Shown: positions 25,385 through 34,021 of the stretch, in pieces
Numbering within the stretch: the stretch's first letter is position 1
Layout of the letters: each line of letters begins with the position of its first letter
Source: Nannocystis bainbridge
GTDB taxonomy: Bacteria > Myxococcota_A > Polyangia > Nannocystales > Nannocystaceae
DNA length: 64,000 nt
Assembly (NCBI RefSeq): GCF_028368995.1
Contig: NZ_JAQNDL010000001.1
Location: 1,178,001 to 1,242,000, forward strand
Direction of reading: 5' to 3'
Notes under the pieces: generated by a model
The model's database searches: none
Told to the model about the DNA's origin: nothing
The model's input: the letters and a program-made list of their open reading frames with translations, nothing else
Program-made: the position numbers and the translations under genes

Positions 25385-25497
25385 CCCCGCTTCAAACTGC
25401 TTAAGCGCGCTGTGCCGCGCGTCGAAGCTCCATGCGAGCGAATCAGCCGAGGCGACGAGCGAGGCCACGAGTCGCGCTTAAGCAGTTTGAAGCGGGG
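25385..25497. repeat. 25-bp perfect inverted repeat, MITE-like
   Basis: CCCCGCTTCAAACTGCTTAA-GCGCG at 25385-25409 is mirrored exactly at 25473-25497, enclosing 63 bp with no coding potential. A close single copy lies at 11175. The layout (short, non-coding, inverted ends) suggests a miniature element or a recombination scar. The surrounding 25284-25664 contains no gene. Confidence 0.65.
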
Positions 25498-25664
25498 ATT
25501 CGGACGCCACCGACCTCATGCACCGGCGCTCGCCCGGCTATGCGGCATCGTCATGTCCGCCGCGCCCCGCTATGACCTCCGGCCCGTCGATGGTCGAACC
25601 CCGCGCGCGGCCAGATGGCCGTGCGCGGGCTTGAGGTCGCGCGGGGTGACCTCGGCGCGTGCGC

Positions 25665-25790
25665 TCACATCGGGCCGTAGATCGTCAAGTGCTGCACGAG
25701 TTGATTTTGCCCTCCGTGGGCAGCGACCTCTCTCAGAGACCGGAACAGCGTGGACAGCAAGAGGGCTGCGAGAAAAGCCAGGGCCGTCAT
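25665..25790 (-). CDS. Possible 41-residue membrane peptide
   Basis: The ATG at 25790 overlaps the stop of the truncated repeat gene (ATGA). The peptide MTALAFLAALLLSTLFRSLR... has one hydrophobic helix and a polar tail. It could be a real coupled small protein, or the C-terminal anchor of the preceding protein after a frameshift. No homologue is known to me. Confidence 0.35.
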   Translation of the reverse strand: MTALAFLAALLLSTLFRSLREVAAHGGQNQLVQHLTIYGPM

Positions 25791-26290
25791 CCAGGGGACG
25801 GAAGCCTTACTGTCACAGGGAGCAGCACAGGCTCGACATGGAGCGCCACGGCGTACAGCACCTCGTCCTGCCGCGGACAGATGCTCTGCACCACCCAGTC
25901 CCCCCAGTCGTCGCCGACGAAGAAGTAGGGGATGTCGTCGATGTTGAAGGTGCCGATGAATCGGGCCTGCTCGTTGATCTTCTCGATGTGTCCGCCCTCG
26001 ACTCCTTGCGGCAGCGGAATGACCGCGAGCTCGCCGCCCTGCCACAGCGCCGGCGCGCGGGTCTCGCCGATCAGGACCGAACCGACGATGTCGCCGCGGT
26101 CGTTCAGATCGCCGACCCACACCGCCTCGCCCGGCAGCTCCAGCGCCTCGTTCCACGCCCAGGTCATGCCGAGCCGGCGCGAGTCGCACTCGAACGACGC
26201 CGCGACCCGCCCGTCCCGATTGAGCTGCACCTCGTCGGGCGAGTGGGCCGGCGACTGGCAGTTCGTGGGCAGCACGCGCCGTTCGGCCAT
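25787..26290 (-). pseudogene. Half copy of an HAF-like repeat protein, inverted
   Basis: 167 residues from ATG 26290. It aligns with the second half of paralogue 3: QLNRDGRVAASFECDS against RINRHGQVAASLLCDG, and VGDLNDRGDIVGSV against FMDLNDRGEVLGVV. The first half and the signal peptide are missing, so it would stay in the cytosol if made. The gene is inverted relative to its three intact relatives and divergent from paralogue 3. Confidence 0.65.
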
Positions 26291-26478
26291 CACTTCGTCG
26301 TCGTGCGGAGCGATCGCTCGCCATCGTTGAAGCCGGCGAGCGCGCTCGCCTGAGCGTGCTTGCGAGCCTCGGCCCGTCGCCCATGTTTTCATCGAGGCAG
26401 CGGACCCGCCGACGGGAGCTCGCCGGGCCGCTTGCGATCCGAAGCCTCCCCCGTATGACCAGCGCTGGAGGACCGCGA

Positions 26479-27717
26479 ATGACGGATATCTTTGAAACTG
26501 CAAGGAGCCAGTCGGCCGAGCTCAAGTGTGGGCACGTCTTTGTCGCGCCGGTGCTGGTGATCTCGGCCGCGATCGACTGCGGCGGAGACCCCTCGCCCTC
26601 GATGCAGCCGGAGCTCAGAGAGGCGGGCCCTGCGACCTGCTACACCGTCGAGCGCGTGCCCAACCCGGCGGCGGAACACGCGCCAGTGCAGCAGTTCGTC
26701 GACCTCGACGAGCACGGTCGGGTGCTGTTCAACACGATGACGGCGGACTTCGAAACGGATCGGGCCTACTTGTGGTCAGGCGGCGAGCCGCAGCCGATCG
26801 ACGTCGGCTCGTCGAGCACCAGCGCTCTCGCCATGAACAATCGCGGTGCGGTCCTGGGAATCGCCTGGAGGGAGGATCTCGAGCAACACCAGGCCTTCGT
26901 CTGGAAGGACGGCGAGGTGCAGGCGTGGATCGCCCTTCCTCCGGAGAACAACTGGGCCGACCAGGGGTGGATCGACGATCGCGGGCGGGCAGTGTTGCGA
27001 CTCCTGGTCGGGGATGCTCCGTTTCGCGCGCAGACTCTCCTGTGGGATGGTGCCGAGGTTCACGATCTCGGTTTGTGGAGCGTCGACGCAGTCAACGAGA
27101 CGGGCGAACTGGCGGGATTCGACGCCGAGCGCGGCGAGTTGGTGAAGTGGCGATGGGAACAAAAGATCGCCACCAAGAAAGTGTGCCGCTCCGGCGAAGT
27201 GTGGGAAGCCGGGATGCGGATAAACCGCCACGGCCAGGTGGCCGCCTCGCTCCTGTGCGACGGCAAGGAGGAGGAGTTTTTCAAGCGCGACGTCCTGTGG
27301 AGCGGCGACGAGGTGAGCGACTTGCCGGACCTACGCGGCAGTCACACACGGTTCATGGATCTCAACGACCGCGGCGAAGTCCTCGGCGTCGTCGACGAAG
27401 ATGGGGGTCCGGTGTTGTGGCGCGACGACGAGCTCATCGAGCTCTCTCTCCCGCCGGGCATCCAGAGCGTGGTCGCCACGGACGTCAACAATCACGGCGT
27501 GATCACCGGCTTCAGCTACGCCCACGCGCTGCTGGTCGGCGACGCCGACGGGCTCTTCGAGCTCCCGCGGCCAAAACTGCCGTTCGAGGGTTACGAGGTG
27601 CCCGGTGCGATCAACGATCACGGCGTCATCGTCCACGCGTTCGCCGACGACATCTTCGCCACCCAGGACATGCGGGTGTTTCAGTGGCGACCGGGGTGCG
27701 ACCCGGATGACGCGTGA
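26479..27717 (+). CDS. Secreted HAF-like beta-propeller repeat protein 3
   Basis: 412 residues from ATG 26479, behind GGAGG. A hydrophobic segment (VFVAPVLVISAAIDCGGD) offers a possible lipobox Cys but is preceded by 20 polar residues, so the export signal is atypical. After that GPATCYTVERVPN matches the Cys motif of the other paralogues. The repeats (ALAMNNRGAVLGIA, WIDDRGRAVLRL, DVNNHGVITGFS, AINDHGVIVHAF) continue to the end. Confidence 0.78.
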   Translation: MTDIFETARSQSAELKCGHVFVAPVLVISAAIDCGGDPSPSMQPELREAGPATCYTVERVPNPAAEHAPVQQFVDLDEHGRVLFNTMTADFETDRAYLWSGGEPQPIDVGSSSTSALAMNNRGAVLGIAWREDLEQHQAFVWKDGEVQAWIALPPENNWADQGWIDDRGRAVLRLLVGDAPFRAQTLLWDGAEVHDLGLWSVDAVNETGELAGFDAERGELVKWRWEQKIATKKVCRSGEVWEAGMRINRHGQVAASLLCDGKEEEFFKRDVLWSGDEVSDLPDLRGSHTRFMDLNDRGEVLGVVDEDGGPVLWRDDELIELSLPPGIQSVVATDVNNHGVITGFSYAHALLVGDADGLFELPRPKLPFEGYEVPGAINDHGVIVHAFADDIFATQDMRVFQWRPGCDPDDA

Positions 27718-28117
27718 AGCTCGGTAGCCCACCGCGGGCAGCCGGCAGCTCACCAAGTCGCCGAGATTGAAACGGAAGCGCCTGCGTGGCCTGACCTTCC
27801 CCGGTCAGCGGGCTGGCCACCCGGCCCGTGCGCTGGACGGCCCTGCGACCCGCATGGACGTGTCCCCGCCCATCCGCCCAGTGTGACGACGGCAGGGGAT
27901 CGCCAGCCGGGACGATTACCCGCGGACGTCCGGTTTTTGGGGCAGATTTGTGGCAACCAGAGGCACCCAGAGGCAACCCGGGGCAAGTCGTCCATCTCGC
28001 CAAAGCCCCTCCGCGTGGAGATCCGCGGCGTTTTGGCAGCGGAGGGGCTTTTGGCGAGGATGGGTCAGAACTTGTTCCACAAGTACTGCGCCGTCTGTCA
28101 CAGTTGATTCATTCTAA
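27718..28117. other. Junction before the integrase; hairpin and short repeats
   Basis: No gene was found. It contains short direct repeats (GGCAACC/GGCACCC, 27950-27985), the inverted repeat 27998-28056 and, closer to the integrase, GAACTTGTTC and TCACAG...CTGTGA symmetries. Such arrays are expected near an attachment site of a tyrosine recombinase. The exact core cannot be fixed without the empty site. Confidence 0.4.
27998..28056. repeat. 17-bp inverted repeat next to integrase
   Basis: CGCCAAAGCCCCTCCGC is mirrored by GCGGAGGGGCTTTTGGCG (one extra T), 24 bases apart. It could be a terminator of the converging integrase transcript or part of the att region. Confidence 0.55.
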
Positions 28118-29380
28118 TCACCTGTGATCCCTTCGCTTTTTGGGCTTTCCCTTGCCTGCGTGAGGGCGCGTCCGAGGAGCCCGTGACGGATCCGTGACAA
28201 CTGGCTGCGCCGATGCCCGCGCGTTCTCGAGGGCCGTCACCGCGCGCCCCTGTGCGTCGCCGGTGTCGTGGAGGTAGGCGGCGACCGTGGTAGCGAGGTG
28301 CTGATGGCCGAGCAGCTTCTGGACCGATACGAGGTCGGCTCCGCCAGCCAACGCTGAGGTCGCCGCCGAGTGGCGCAGCACATGAGCGCCCTTGGTCTCG
28401 AGCCCGACCGTGCCCTGCACATGCCCGAGCCAACGACGGATCGTGGACCGACTGAGCCGGCCTCCGTCGCGCCCCTCGAACAGCGGTGCCACCTTCCCCC
28501 TCCCTGCGACCAACGACGCAAGGGCAGCGGCGAGTCGCTCGGTCATGGACAACGTGCGCGGCTCGCCGCTCTTCGGGGGCGTGACCTCGCCGGTCGGACT
28601 GACCGATCGCTCGACCCGGACGGTGCGGTGCTCGAGATCCACATCGCGGACCTCGAGCCCGATGATCTCCCCGACCCGCAGGGCCGTCTCGCCGCCCACG
28701 AGGAATAACGCGAGATGTTCCGGCCCCTCTTCCGCAGCCGCCGCGACGAGCGCCTCGAACGTCGCGTCGTCGTACGCCTTCGGGATCGATCCCTGGCGCT
28801 CCCTGAGCTTCTCCAGCTCCTCTGGCGGCGTAGTCCGGAGACGCAGCACGTGGCAGCGCTTCAGCATCATGGCGAAGACATTCATCGTCTGATTGATGGT
28901 CGTGGCCGCATACCCCTGCTTCCGCATGGCAGCGCGAACCCGGCTCGCCTCGGCCTCCCCCGACTCGACCACGGGCTCATCGCCGACGACGGCGATAACG
29001 TGATCGAGCTTGAGCTTCTTCGCCTCGATCGTCGACGCCGCGTTGCCACGGCCGGCGCAATCCGCGAGGTAGATCTCCACGGCCTCACGGATGTTCTTGG
29101 CCCGCTTTTCCTCCTGCTGCGGCTGCTGAGCCGCCGCGTCGGGCTCGCCCGTCTCCTGAGCGGCCTTCGCCTTGCTGTCCTTGCTCTGCGGGGGCAGCCT
29201 TCCGGCTTCGATCTCCCGGCGGACCTGCTCGCCCCATCGGAGGGCCGCCGACTTGCTTGTGATCGAGCGCGGCGCCGAATAGCGGTACCGCTTGGCCTTG
29301 ATCGCCCCCAGCGGCATGGCCTTGATGTCGACCTGCCAGGCGGGCTCCTTGGTGTCTGTTCGCTGTCGCACCTTGATCAT
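28118..29380 (-). CDS. Tyrosine recombinase/integrase
   Basis: 420 residues from ATG 29380. An N-terminal arm-type domain with a Lys/Gln-rich linker (to about 95) and a core-binding SAM-like domain (96-180) precede the catalytic domain. The active-site set is complete: R235 in TALRVGEIIGLE, K270, H333-x-x-R336 in HVLRHSAAT, H359 in LLGHQHL and Y369 in VAAYLH. It catalyses site-specific integration and excision. It is the last gene of the long minus-strand array and lies next to repeats at 28.0-28.1 kb, the likely att site. The C-terminal tail is very basic. Confidence 0.93.
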   Translation of the reverse strand: MIKVRQRTDTKEPAWQVDIKAMPLGAIKAKRYRYSAPRSITSKSAALRWGEQVRREIEAGRLPPQSKDSKAKAAQETGEPDAAAQQPQQEEKRAKNIREAVEIYLADCAGRGNAASTIEAKKLKLDHVIAVVGDEPVVESGEAEASRVRAAMRKQGYAATTINQTMNVFAMMLKRCHVLRLRTTPPEELEKLRERQGSIPKAYDDATFEALVAAAAEEGPEHLALFLVGGETALRVGEIIGLEVRDVDLEHRTVRVERSVSPTGEVTPPKSGEPRTLSMTERLAAALASLVAGRGKVAPLFEGRDGGRLSRSTIRRWLGHVQGTVGLETKGAHVLRHSAATSALAGGADLVSVQKLLGHQHLATTVAAYLHDTGDAQGRAVTALENARASAQPVVTDPSRAPRTRPHAGKGKPKKRRDHR

Positions 29381-29519
29381 CTGCGCGTCACTTTCCGCGC
29401 AGCCCTGCGTCCGAGTTACCTCGACCGAGGGCCGCGATCAAGCATGGAGTCGAGAAATTTCCAGGATCGATAGACCGGAGGTTCGGCGCCAGTTGCTACA
29501 CTGCCCTCAGGCCGTGGAC

Positions 29520-29783
29520 CTAATAGCGTGGCTCTCCGAGTAGGGCGAGCCATTTCTCCAGGTCGCTTCGAAGCCACCGTACACCCAGTCCAGGCACCTT
29601 GATGGGAGGGGGAAGCTGGGCCCGAGCCCGCATGTTCCTCACCTGTGCCTCGGTCGAGCCGATGAACTCGGCGACTTCGGCTGCCCTCAGCAAGGCAGAG
29701 GAGGGCTTGATTGACTGTGGGGCCTTGTCGACGTTCAACGGAGCCGAGAGGCCCATCGCAGGATTTTGTCCCGTCTTCACCAC
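29520..29783 (-). CDS. Excisionase/AlpA-like HTH protein
   Basis: 87 residues from GTG or ATG at 29783. The C-terminal 60 residues follow the MerR-like excisionase pattern: LLRAAEVAEFIGSTEAQVRN, then PPIKVPGLGVRWLRSDLEKW. Such proteins bend DNA at att sites or repress early genes. Its position just upstream of the integrase supports an excision-control role. The 136-bp gap between them probably carries the integrase promoter. Confidence 0.8.
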   Translation of the reverse strand: MVKTGQNPAMGLSAPLNVDKAPQSIKPSSALLRAAEVAEFIGSTEAQVRNMRARAQLPPPIKVPGLGVRWLRSDLEKWLALLGEPRY

Positions 29784-29826
29784 GTTCCACCTCCCCTTCG
29801 CCTACATCCCGTTGCTCGCTCCGGAT

Positions 29827-30519
29827 TCAGCGCGCTCGCCACCCGCCGCGGCGCGCATCGACGTATTCCGACCAGCGCCCTTCGGCGGCGCGGACCGGCA
29901 GACCGAGGTCGATCAGCTCGGGCGCGTAGATAGGCCACTCGTGCGGGGCGTTGTGGCCCATGAACACGGCCATCGCCTTCTCGACGCCCGCGGCGCCCTG
30001 GGTGGCCTGAAGCCGCGCCCGCAAGGTGCTCTGAAGATGCCGGCGCATGGCGTCCTCGTACTCGCGGGCGGTCGCGTGGAGGCCGTCCTCGTCGCCGGCC
30101 TCGATGTGCTTCGCGCGCCGCCCGAACAACACCGGGTCGACTGCCGAGAGCGCCGCGCTCCGACCGATGGCGATCTCGCGGGCGCCGAGGGCGATCAGGG
30201 TGCCGCCTGAAAGCGCCATGTACGGGACCACGGCGGTCGAGCGCGGGAAGCGTCCGATCGCGTTGGCGATCATCACACAAGAGGTAGCGCAGCCGCCGGG
30301 TGTGTGGAGCACCACCGTAACCTCGTCGCCGTGGATCCGCGCGAGACGCGCGAGGACGTAGTCCACGACGCGCAGGTCGATCATGGGCGTGATGATCGGA
30401 ATAATCGATGGGTCCTCTCCGAGCGCGTTCGGGCCCCGGCCCGCGACGTAGTATGCGACGCCCGCGAGCGCCGTCGTGGCCGCGAGCGCGGCGAGGATGA
30501 TCGGTCCCTTGTTCTCCAT
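29827..30519 (-). CDS. Membrane-anchored ClpP/SppA-like serine protease (SDH family)
   Basis: 230 residues from ATG 30519. One N-terminal transmembrane helix (residues 6-26), then a crotonase-fold protease. LHTPGG (71-76) forms the oxyanion turn, LSGGT (103-107) carries the likely nucleophile S104, and LIALGAREIAIGRSAALSAV is the typical downstream block of the serine dehydrogenase-proteinase/SppA group. Such enzymes cut membrane or signal peptides; some tailed phages use a related S49 enzyme as prohead protease. In this element it may process virion or membrane proteins (inference). Confidence 0.75.
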   Translation of the reverse strand: MENKGPIILAALAATTALAGVAYYVAGRGPNALGEDPSIIPIITPMIDLRVVDYVLARLARIHGDEVTVVLHTPGGCATSCVMIANAIGRFPRSTAVVPYMALSGGTLIALGAREIAIGRSAALSAVDPVLFGRRAKHIEAGDEDGLHATAREYEDAMRRHLQSTLRARLQATQGAAGVEKAMAVFMGHNAPHEWPIYAPELIDLGLPVRAAEGRWSEYVDARRGGWRAR

Positions 30520-30530
30520 GATCGAGTTCC

Positions 30531-30740
30531 TCACTTCGTCTTGCGGGCCATTCGCCAGCCCATCGTCAACCCGACGAGCATGCCGAGCGCGCTGGCGATC
30601 GAGCCTGCGATCAGCGTTCGGTTCATGCCCTGCGCGCCGAGCCGATGGAGATCGGCACGAGCTAGCCGCAGCTGCTCCGCGAGCGCGGCGCACTCGATCT
30701 TCGCCGCCTGCAGCGCCTGATCGAGCTCTTGGGCGGGCAT
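30531..30740 (-). CDS. Small tail-anchored protein (coil + TM)
   Basis: 69 residues from ATG 30740. An N-terminal amphipathic helix (ELDQALQAAKIECAALAEQL) is followed by one transmembrane helix (GSIASALGMLVGLTMGW) and the basic end RMARKTK. The same layout occurs in at least six other proteins of the element. Five bases separate it from the upstream gene. A virion membrane or holin-like role is possible. Confidence 0.65.
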   Translation of the reverse strand: MPAQELDQALQAAKIECAALAEQLRLARADLHRLGAQGMNRTLIAGSIASALGMLVGLTMGWRMARKTK

Positions 30741-30745
30741 CGCTC

Positions 30746-31333
30746 TCACTTCCCCTTTGGCCAGAACGCGGTGGCCGCGAGCACGCCGAGGCCGAGGGTG
30801 GTCGCCAGCTTCTCCTCGAGGGTGACCGGTGTCATACGCACGGTGTGCCCGCCCTTGGCTTCGCTGGCGTCCCCCCTCCAGTGCGCGCCGGGGTACAGGC
30901 GGGCAGTGAGGGTCCAGGGCTGCACGGTGACGATAAAGACATTCTCGGGCTTGCCGGCAATCCGGGCGATCTCGGCGAGCGCCGCCTGGAGATCGGTGAC
31001 GTACTCGAGGACGCACGAGACGAACACGACCCCCGAGTCATCGGCGACGCCCGGGAGCGGGCCCTTGGTGATGTCGGCGACGATCGTGACGGGGCACTTG
31101 GGGCAGCCGTTCATGTCCACACACACGTCGCCGCACCCGTAGGCCCGCATCAGGCGCGTGTGCATGCCGCCGTCCGGATCGCCGATGACGACGAGCGGGC
31201 GGCCGAGAGCGCCGGCCCTGTCGACCGCGAGGCGGAACGCCGAGGAGCGCTCGCGGAAGCGGACCAGGGTGGCCATGCTCTCGACGGCAGCGACGTAGCC
31301 AAGGGCGACACGGGCGAGGGTGCGAATGGACAT
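30746..31333 (-). CDS. Membrane-associated methyltransferase-like protein
   Basis: 195 residues from ATG 31333; the frame extends upstream to 31447 but without family resemblance. The core reads like a degenerate class I methyltransferase: PLVVIGDPDGGMHTRL, VCVDMNGCPKCPVTIVADIT and GVVFVSCVLEYVTDLQAALA, where motif I is unusual. The C-terminus (TTLGLGVLAATAFWPKGK) is a hydrophobic helix with a basic end, and an N-terminal hydrophobic stretch is also present. The substrate is unknown, and it may not be an active enzyme. Confidence 0.5.
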   Translation of the reverse strand: MSIRTLARVALGYVAAVESMATLVRFRERSSAFRLAVDRAGALGRPLVVIGDPDGGMHTRLMRAYGCGDVCVDMNGCPKCPVTIVADITKGPLPGVADDSGVVFVSCVLEYVTDLQAALAEIARIAGKPENVFIVTVQPWTLTARLYPGAHWRGDASEAKGGHTVRMTPVTLEEKLATTLGLGVLAATAFWPKGK

Positions 31334-31364
31334 GGACGGCTCCTTCGTGTGATTGTCGGGCGGC

Positions 31365-32987
31365 CTACGCCTCGCTTGGGCAGGTGTTCCCGACCACCGC
31401 GGCGGTCGGGCTGGTTTTGTCCGTCTCGAGCTTTTGGAACAGCTCACCGACTCTTTGGACTACGTCGCCCTTGAGTTCCGCGACGACGTGAAGGCCGGCC
31501 TCGATTCGAGCCTCCGCCGCCGCGATCCGTTCGTCGAGCGATCGCGGGCCTGCCGCAGCGAGCGGCACCAGCGAAGTTCCGCGTGAACCGACGACGTCGA
31601 CCGAGACCTCGTGCTGCATCGCGTCTGCGGACTGGAACTCGACCGGCTTGCTCTCTCTCGGCCCGGCCTCGTTGACCTGGGGCTCGTTCGCGCGGATCGG
31701 GTCGTGATCGCTCGTGTCGGAGGCATGACTCTCCTCGGTCCGGTCGGAAACCCCGGCGGAGCTGGTGGTCTCCTCGACCTGGCTCGCGTCACGTGGAGCC
31801 ACCTCCACAACCTCGGGCACGTCGATCGCGCGGGCATCCCTCTTGGCGCCCTCGATCGGGTCCTCGCTGTGCAGCTTCGTCCCCGCCGCCTCGGTTTCGC
31901 CGGTCTCTCGTGCCCTGTCCTGCACGGGCTCGGCTTGCGCCGCCAGGTCGCCCGACGTAGCGATGAAGACGGACAGGGTCTCCGCCGGTGACGAGTCGGG
32001 GCGCGTCAGTTTGAGTAGTTCGAACTCGACTCGCCGAAGTTGCGCGCGCAGCTCGTCGAGCTCGGCTTGCATGCGGGCCTGCCGGGCGCTCTGCGCCTCG
32101 ATGCGGCGCGCGAGTTCCTGGAACTGCGCGTTCATCCAATCCTTGAGCTCCAGCAGCTCCCGCGCGATGCGGGTCTCGAATGCATCGACACGACGTTCGA
32201 GCGCGGCGATCGGCGCCCCATCTTCGGAACGGAGCAGCTCCGGGATCGGATCGTTGCAGCCCGCGGTCCTGGCGTCGTCGCTCGTCCTCACTGCGCGATC
32301 CGCTGACGTGATGCGCACGGGCACGACGTCGTTCACTGCTGTGATTGCGGCAGCAGTCGGCGCGGGATTGCTCGGCATGTCGGGAGAATTCGTCTGCTCC
32401 TGGGACCGTCGTCGTGCTTCCGACGTGAACTCCGGGCGGAATCGTGGCTGTCTCGGCGCCCCGACCAGGGCCGCGGGAGAGGCTGTCGGTGGCGGCGCCG
32501 CGGCAGGCGGCGGCGTGCGCCGGGCGGCCGAGGTGAACTCCGGCCGAAAATGCGGCAGCTTCCCCGCAGTCGCGGTCCACGACGTTCCTGGCGGCGCTGC
32601 GGCGGGCGCCGCGCCCGAGGCCGGCGGCACAGGCGGATCGCCCGTCGGCGCGCAGCACCTGGCAAGGTGCTGCACGAAGGCCCCGAGGTCGTGCGGGTTT
32701 GCGGCGGCGTCCGCGGCCACGGTGATCAGGTCCTTGATCGCCTCCGCGGTTTTCCCCTCCTGCATCAGCCCCTTGATGAGCTTGTCGAGGTGCGGCACAT
32801 CGATGCCGTGTTCCTTGAGGTACACGTGCATGGCGTCGGCGCCGGTGAGAGGCGGCTTGATTCCCGCGAGGCGCTCGCGGCGCGAGCGATCGGCGTGGGC
32901 GAGCCCCTGCATGGCCCACGTCAGCAGGGTCAGGGTGTTGCGCATCGCCGGGTGCATGGGTTGTGTCTGTGGAAACGCTCCGTCCAT
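31365..32987 (-). CDS. Large coiled-coil protein with duplicated FRPEFTS motif
   Basis: 540 residues from ATG 32987. A helical N-terminal domain (to about 115), a Pro/Ala-rich region with two copies of FRPEFTS followed by an Arg cluster, a long coiled coil (RRVDAFETRIARELLELKDW and onward, about 270-330), an acidic disordered region, and a final amphipathic helix (RIAAAEARIEAGLHVVAELK). No membrane segment. The layout suits a scaffold or tether. Family unknown. Confidence 0.65.
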   Translation of the reverse strand: MDGAFPQTQPMHPAMRNTLTLLTWAMQGLAHADRSRRERLAGIKPPLTGADAMHVYLKEHGIDVPHLDKLIKGLMQEGKTAEAIKDLITVAADAAANPHDLGAFVQHLARCCAPTGDPPVPPASGAAPAAAPPGTSWTATAGKLPHFRPEFTSAARRTPPPAAAPPPTASPAALVGAPRQPRFRPEFTSEARRRSQEQTNSPDMPSNPAPTAAAITAVNDVVPVRITSADRAVRTSDDARTAGCNDPIPELLRSEDGAPIAALERRVDAFETRIARELLELKDWMNAQFQELARRIEAQSARQARMQAELDELRAQLRRVEFELLKLTRPDSSPAETLSVFIATSGDLAAQAEPVQDRARETGETEAAGTKLHSEDPIEGAKRDARAIDVPEVVEVAPRDASQVEETTSSAGVSDRTEESHASDTSDHDPIRANEPQVNEAGPRESKPVEFQSADAMQHEVSVDVVGSRGTSLVPLAAAGPRSLDERIAAAEARIEAGLHVVAELKGDVVQRVGELFQKLETDKTSPTAAVVGNTCPSEA

Positions 32988-33069
32988 CTCTCTGCCCTTT
33001 CTCGCCGATGCTCCGCGCGACGGTGGCCGCAGTCCTCCGCGCGATTCCGGCTGTGTGGTTTATCCGAGG

Positions 33070-33723
33070 TCACTTGCGCGCCGCCACGGCGATGACCGTG
33101 GCGACGCCGAGAACGGTCCCGCCCGCGAGGATGTAGGGGGCCCATTCGAGGAGTTTGCCGAGCCCAGCCCCGAATCCGCCGAGCGCCTTGCCGGCGCCGC
33201 CGATGGCCTCGCCAGCCCCCTGGATGGCGGTCCTGGCCGCCGCGCCGAATTCGTCGCCCCAATTCGTCACCCACGCCGACCATGAGGTTGCGTCGGCGGC
33301 GAGCTGCTTGCTCAGGGCGTCCATCTTCTTCGCCCAGGTCCGGTGTGGATAGGCCGAAGTGATGAGGTCGACGAGGGCGGCGTTCTGCGTCGTGTCGGTG
33401 ATGAGCCGCTCGCTCGCGTCCGACCAGTCGGGCGCCCGCTCGAGGAAGCGCACGATCGTCTCGATCGGCGCCCGGGTCAGTAAGTCGGTGCAGAGCGCTC
33501 GGATTTCGCCGCGCACGTGGACACCCGCAGCCGCCTGGACGTCGGCCTCGGTCGGGCCGGTGGCGCCCTTTTCCTTGGCGGCGTCGACGACCTTCATGCC
33601 GTCGACGATGTAGTCTTTGTAGGCCGCGATGATGGTCTCCCACAGCATGAGCCGGTTCTTGCGGTAGTTCGCCGTCTCGGGCGAATTCTCCATCTCGAGG
33701 ACGTCGGGGGTCGTTTCATTCAT
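33070..33723 (-). CDS. Tail-anchored membrane protein of the element
   Basis: 217 residues from ATG 33723, starting inside the end of the 100-residue gene (8-bp overlap). It is mostly helical, with MKVVDAAKEKGATGPTEADV and a Gly/Ala-rich amphipathic stretch (GEAIGGAGKALGGFGAGLGK) before a C-terminal transmembrane helix (APYILAGGTVLGVATVIAVA) and the basic end ARK. No family is recognised. Confidence 0.65.
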   Translation of the reverse strand: MNETTPDVLEMENSPETANYRKNRLMLWETIIAAYKDYIVDGMKVVDAAKEKGATGPTEADVQAAAGVHVRGEIRALCTDLLTRAPIETIVRFLERAPDWSDASERLITDTTQNAALVDLITSAYPHRTWAKKMDALSKQLAADATSWSAWVTNWGDEFGAAARTAIQGAGEAIGGAGKALGGFGAGLGKLLEWAPYILAGGTVLGVATVIAVAARK

Positions 33724-34018
33724 ACGCGTTTACCTTCGCGCGCCGGAGCACGCGGATGCCGACAACGTGATCGCGGGCGGTCACGCAGTAGGTCCCCGGG
33801 GTGGTCAAAAAGACAGGTTCGTAGCGGCGGGGCGTGATGTGGAGGCCCACCGGGGTGGCGGCGCGCGGCCTCGAGATCGTAGCGATGCCCCGGACGATGA
33901 CGACGATCGCCACGTGTCCCTCGGGCAGCACTTCCATGTGATTCTCGCCGCGTAGCATCGCCAAAAGGTCGAAGTCATGCCGGAGGCCGCGGAACAGGTT
34001 GAGGAGGTCGAAGTGCAT
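33716..34018 (-). CDS. Small beta-rich hypothetical protein
   Basis: 100 residues from ATG 34018, three bases after the M23 gene stop. It contains short strands (GHVAIVVIVRGIATIS, PVFLTTPGTYCVTARDHVVG), suggesting a small beta-sandwich. No signal or membrane segment. Function unknown. Confidence 0.6.
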   Translation of the reverse strand: MHFDLLNLFRGLRHDFDLLAMLRGENHMEVLPEGHVAIVVIVRGIATISRPRAATPVGLHITPRRYEPVFLTTPGTYCVTARDHVVGIRVLRRAKVNAYE

Positions 34019-34021
34019 CCG

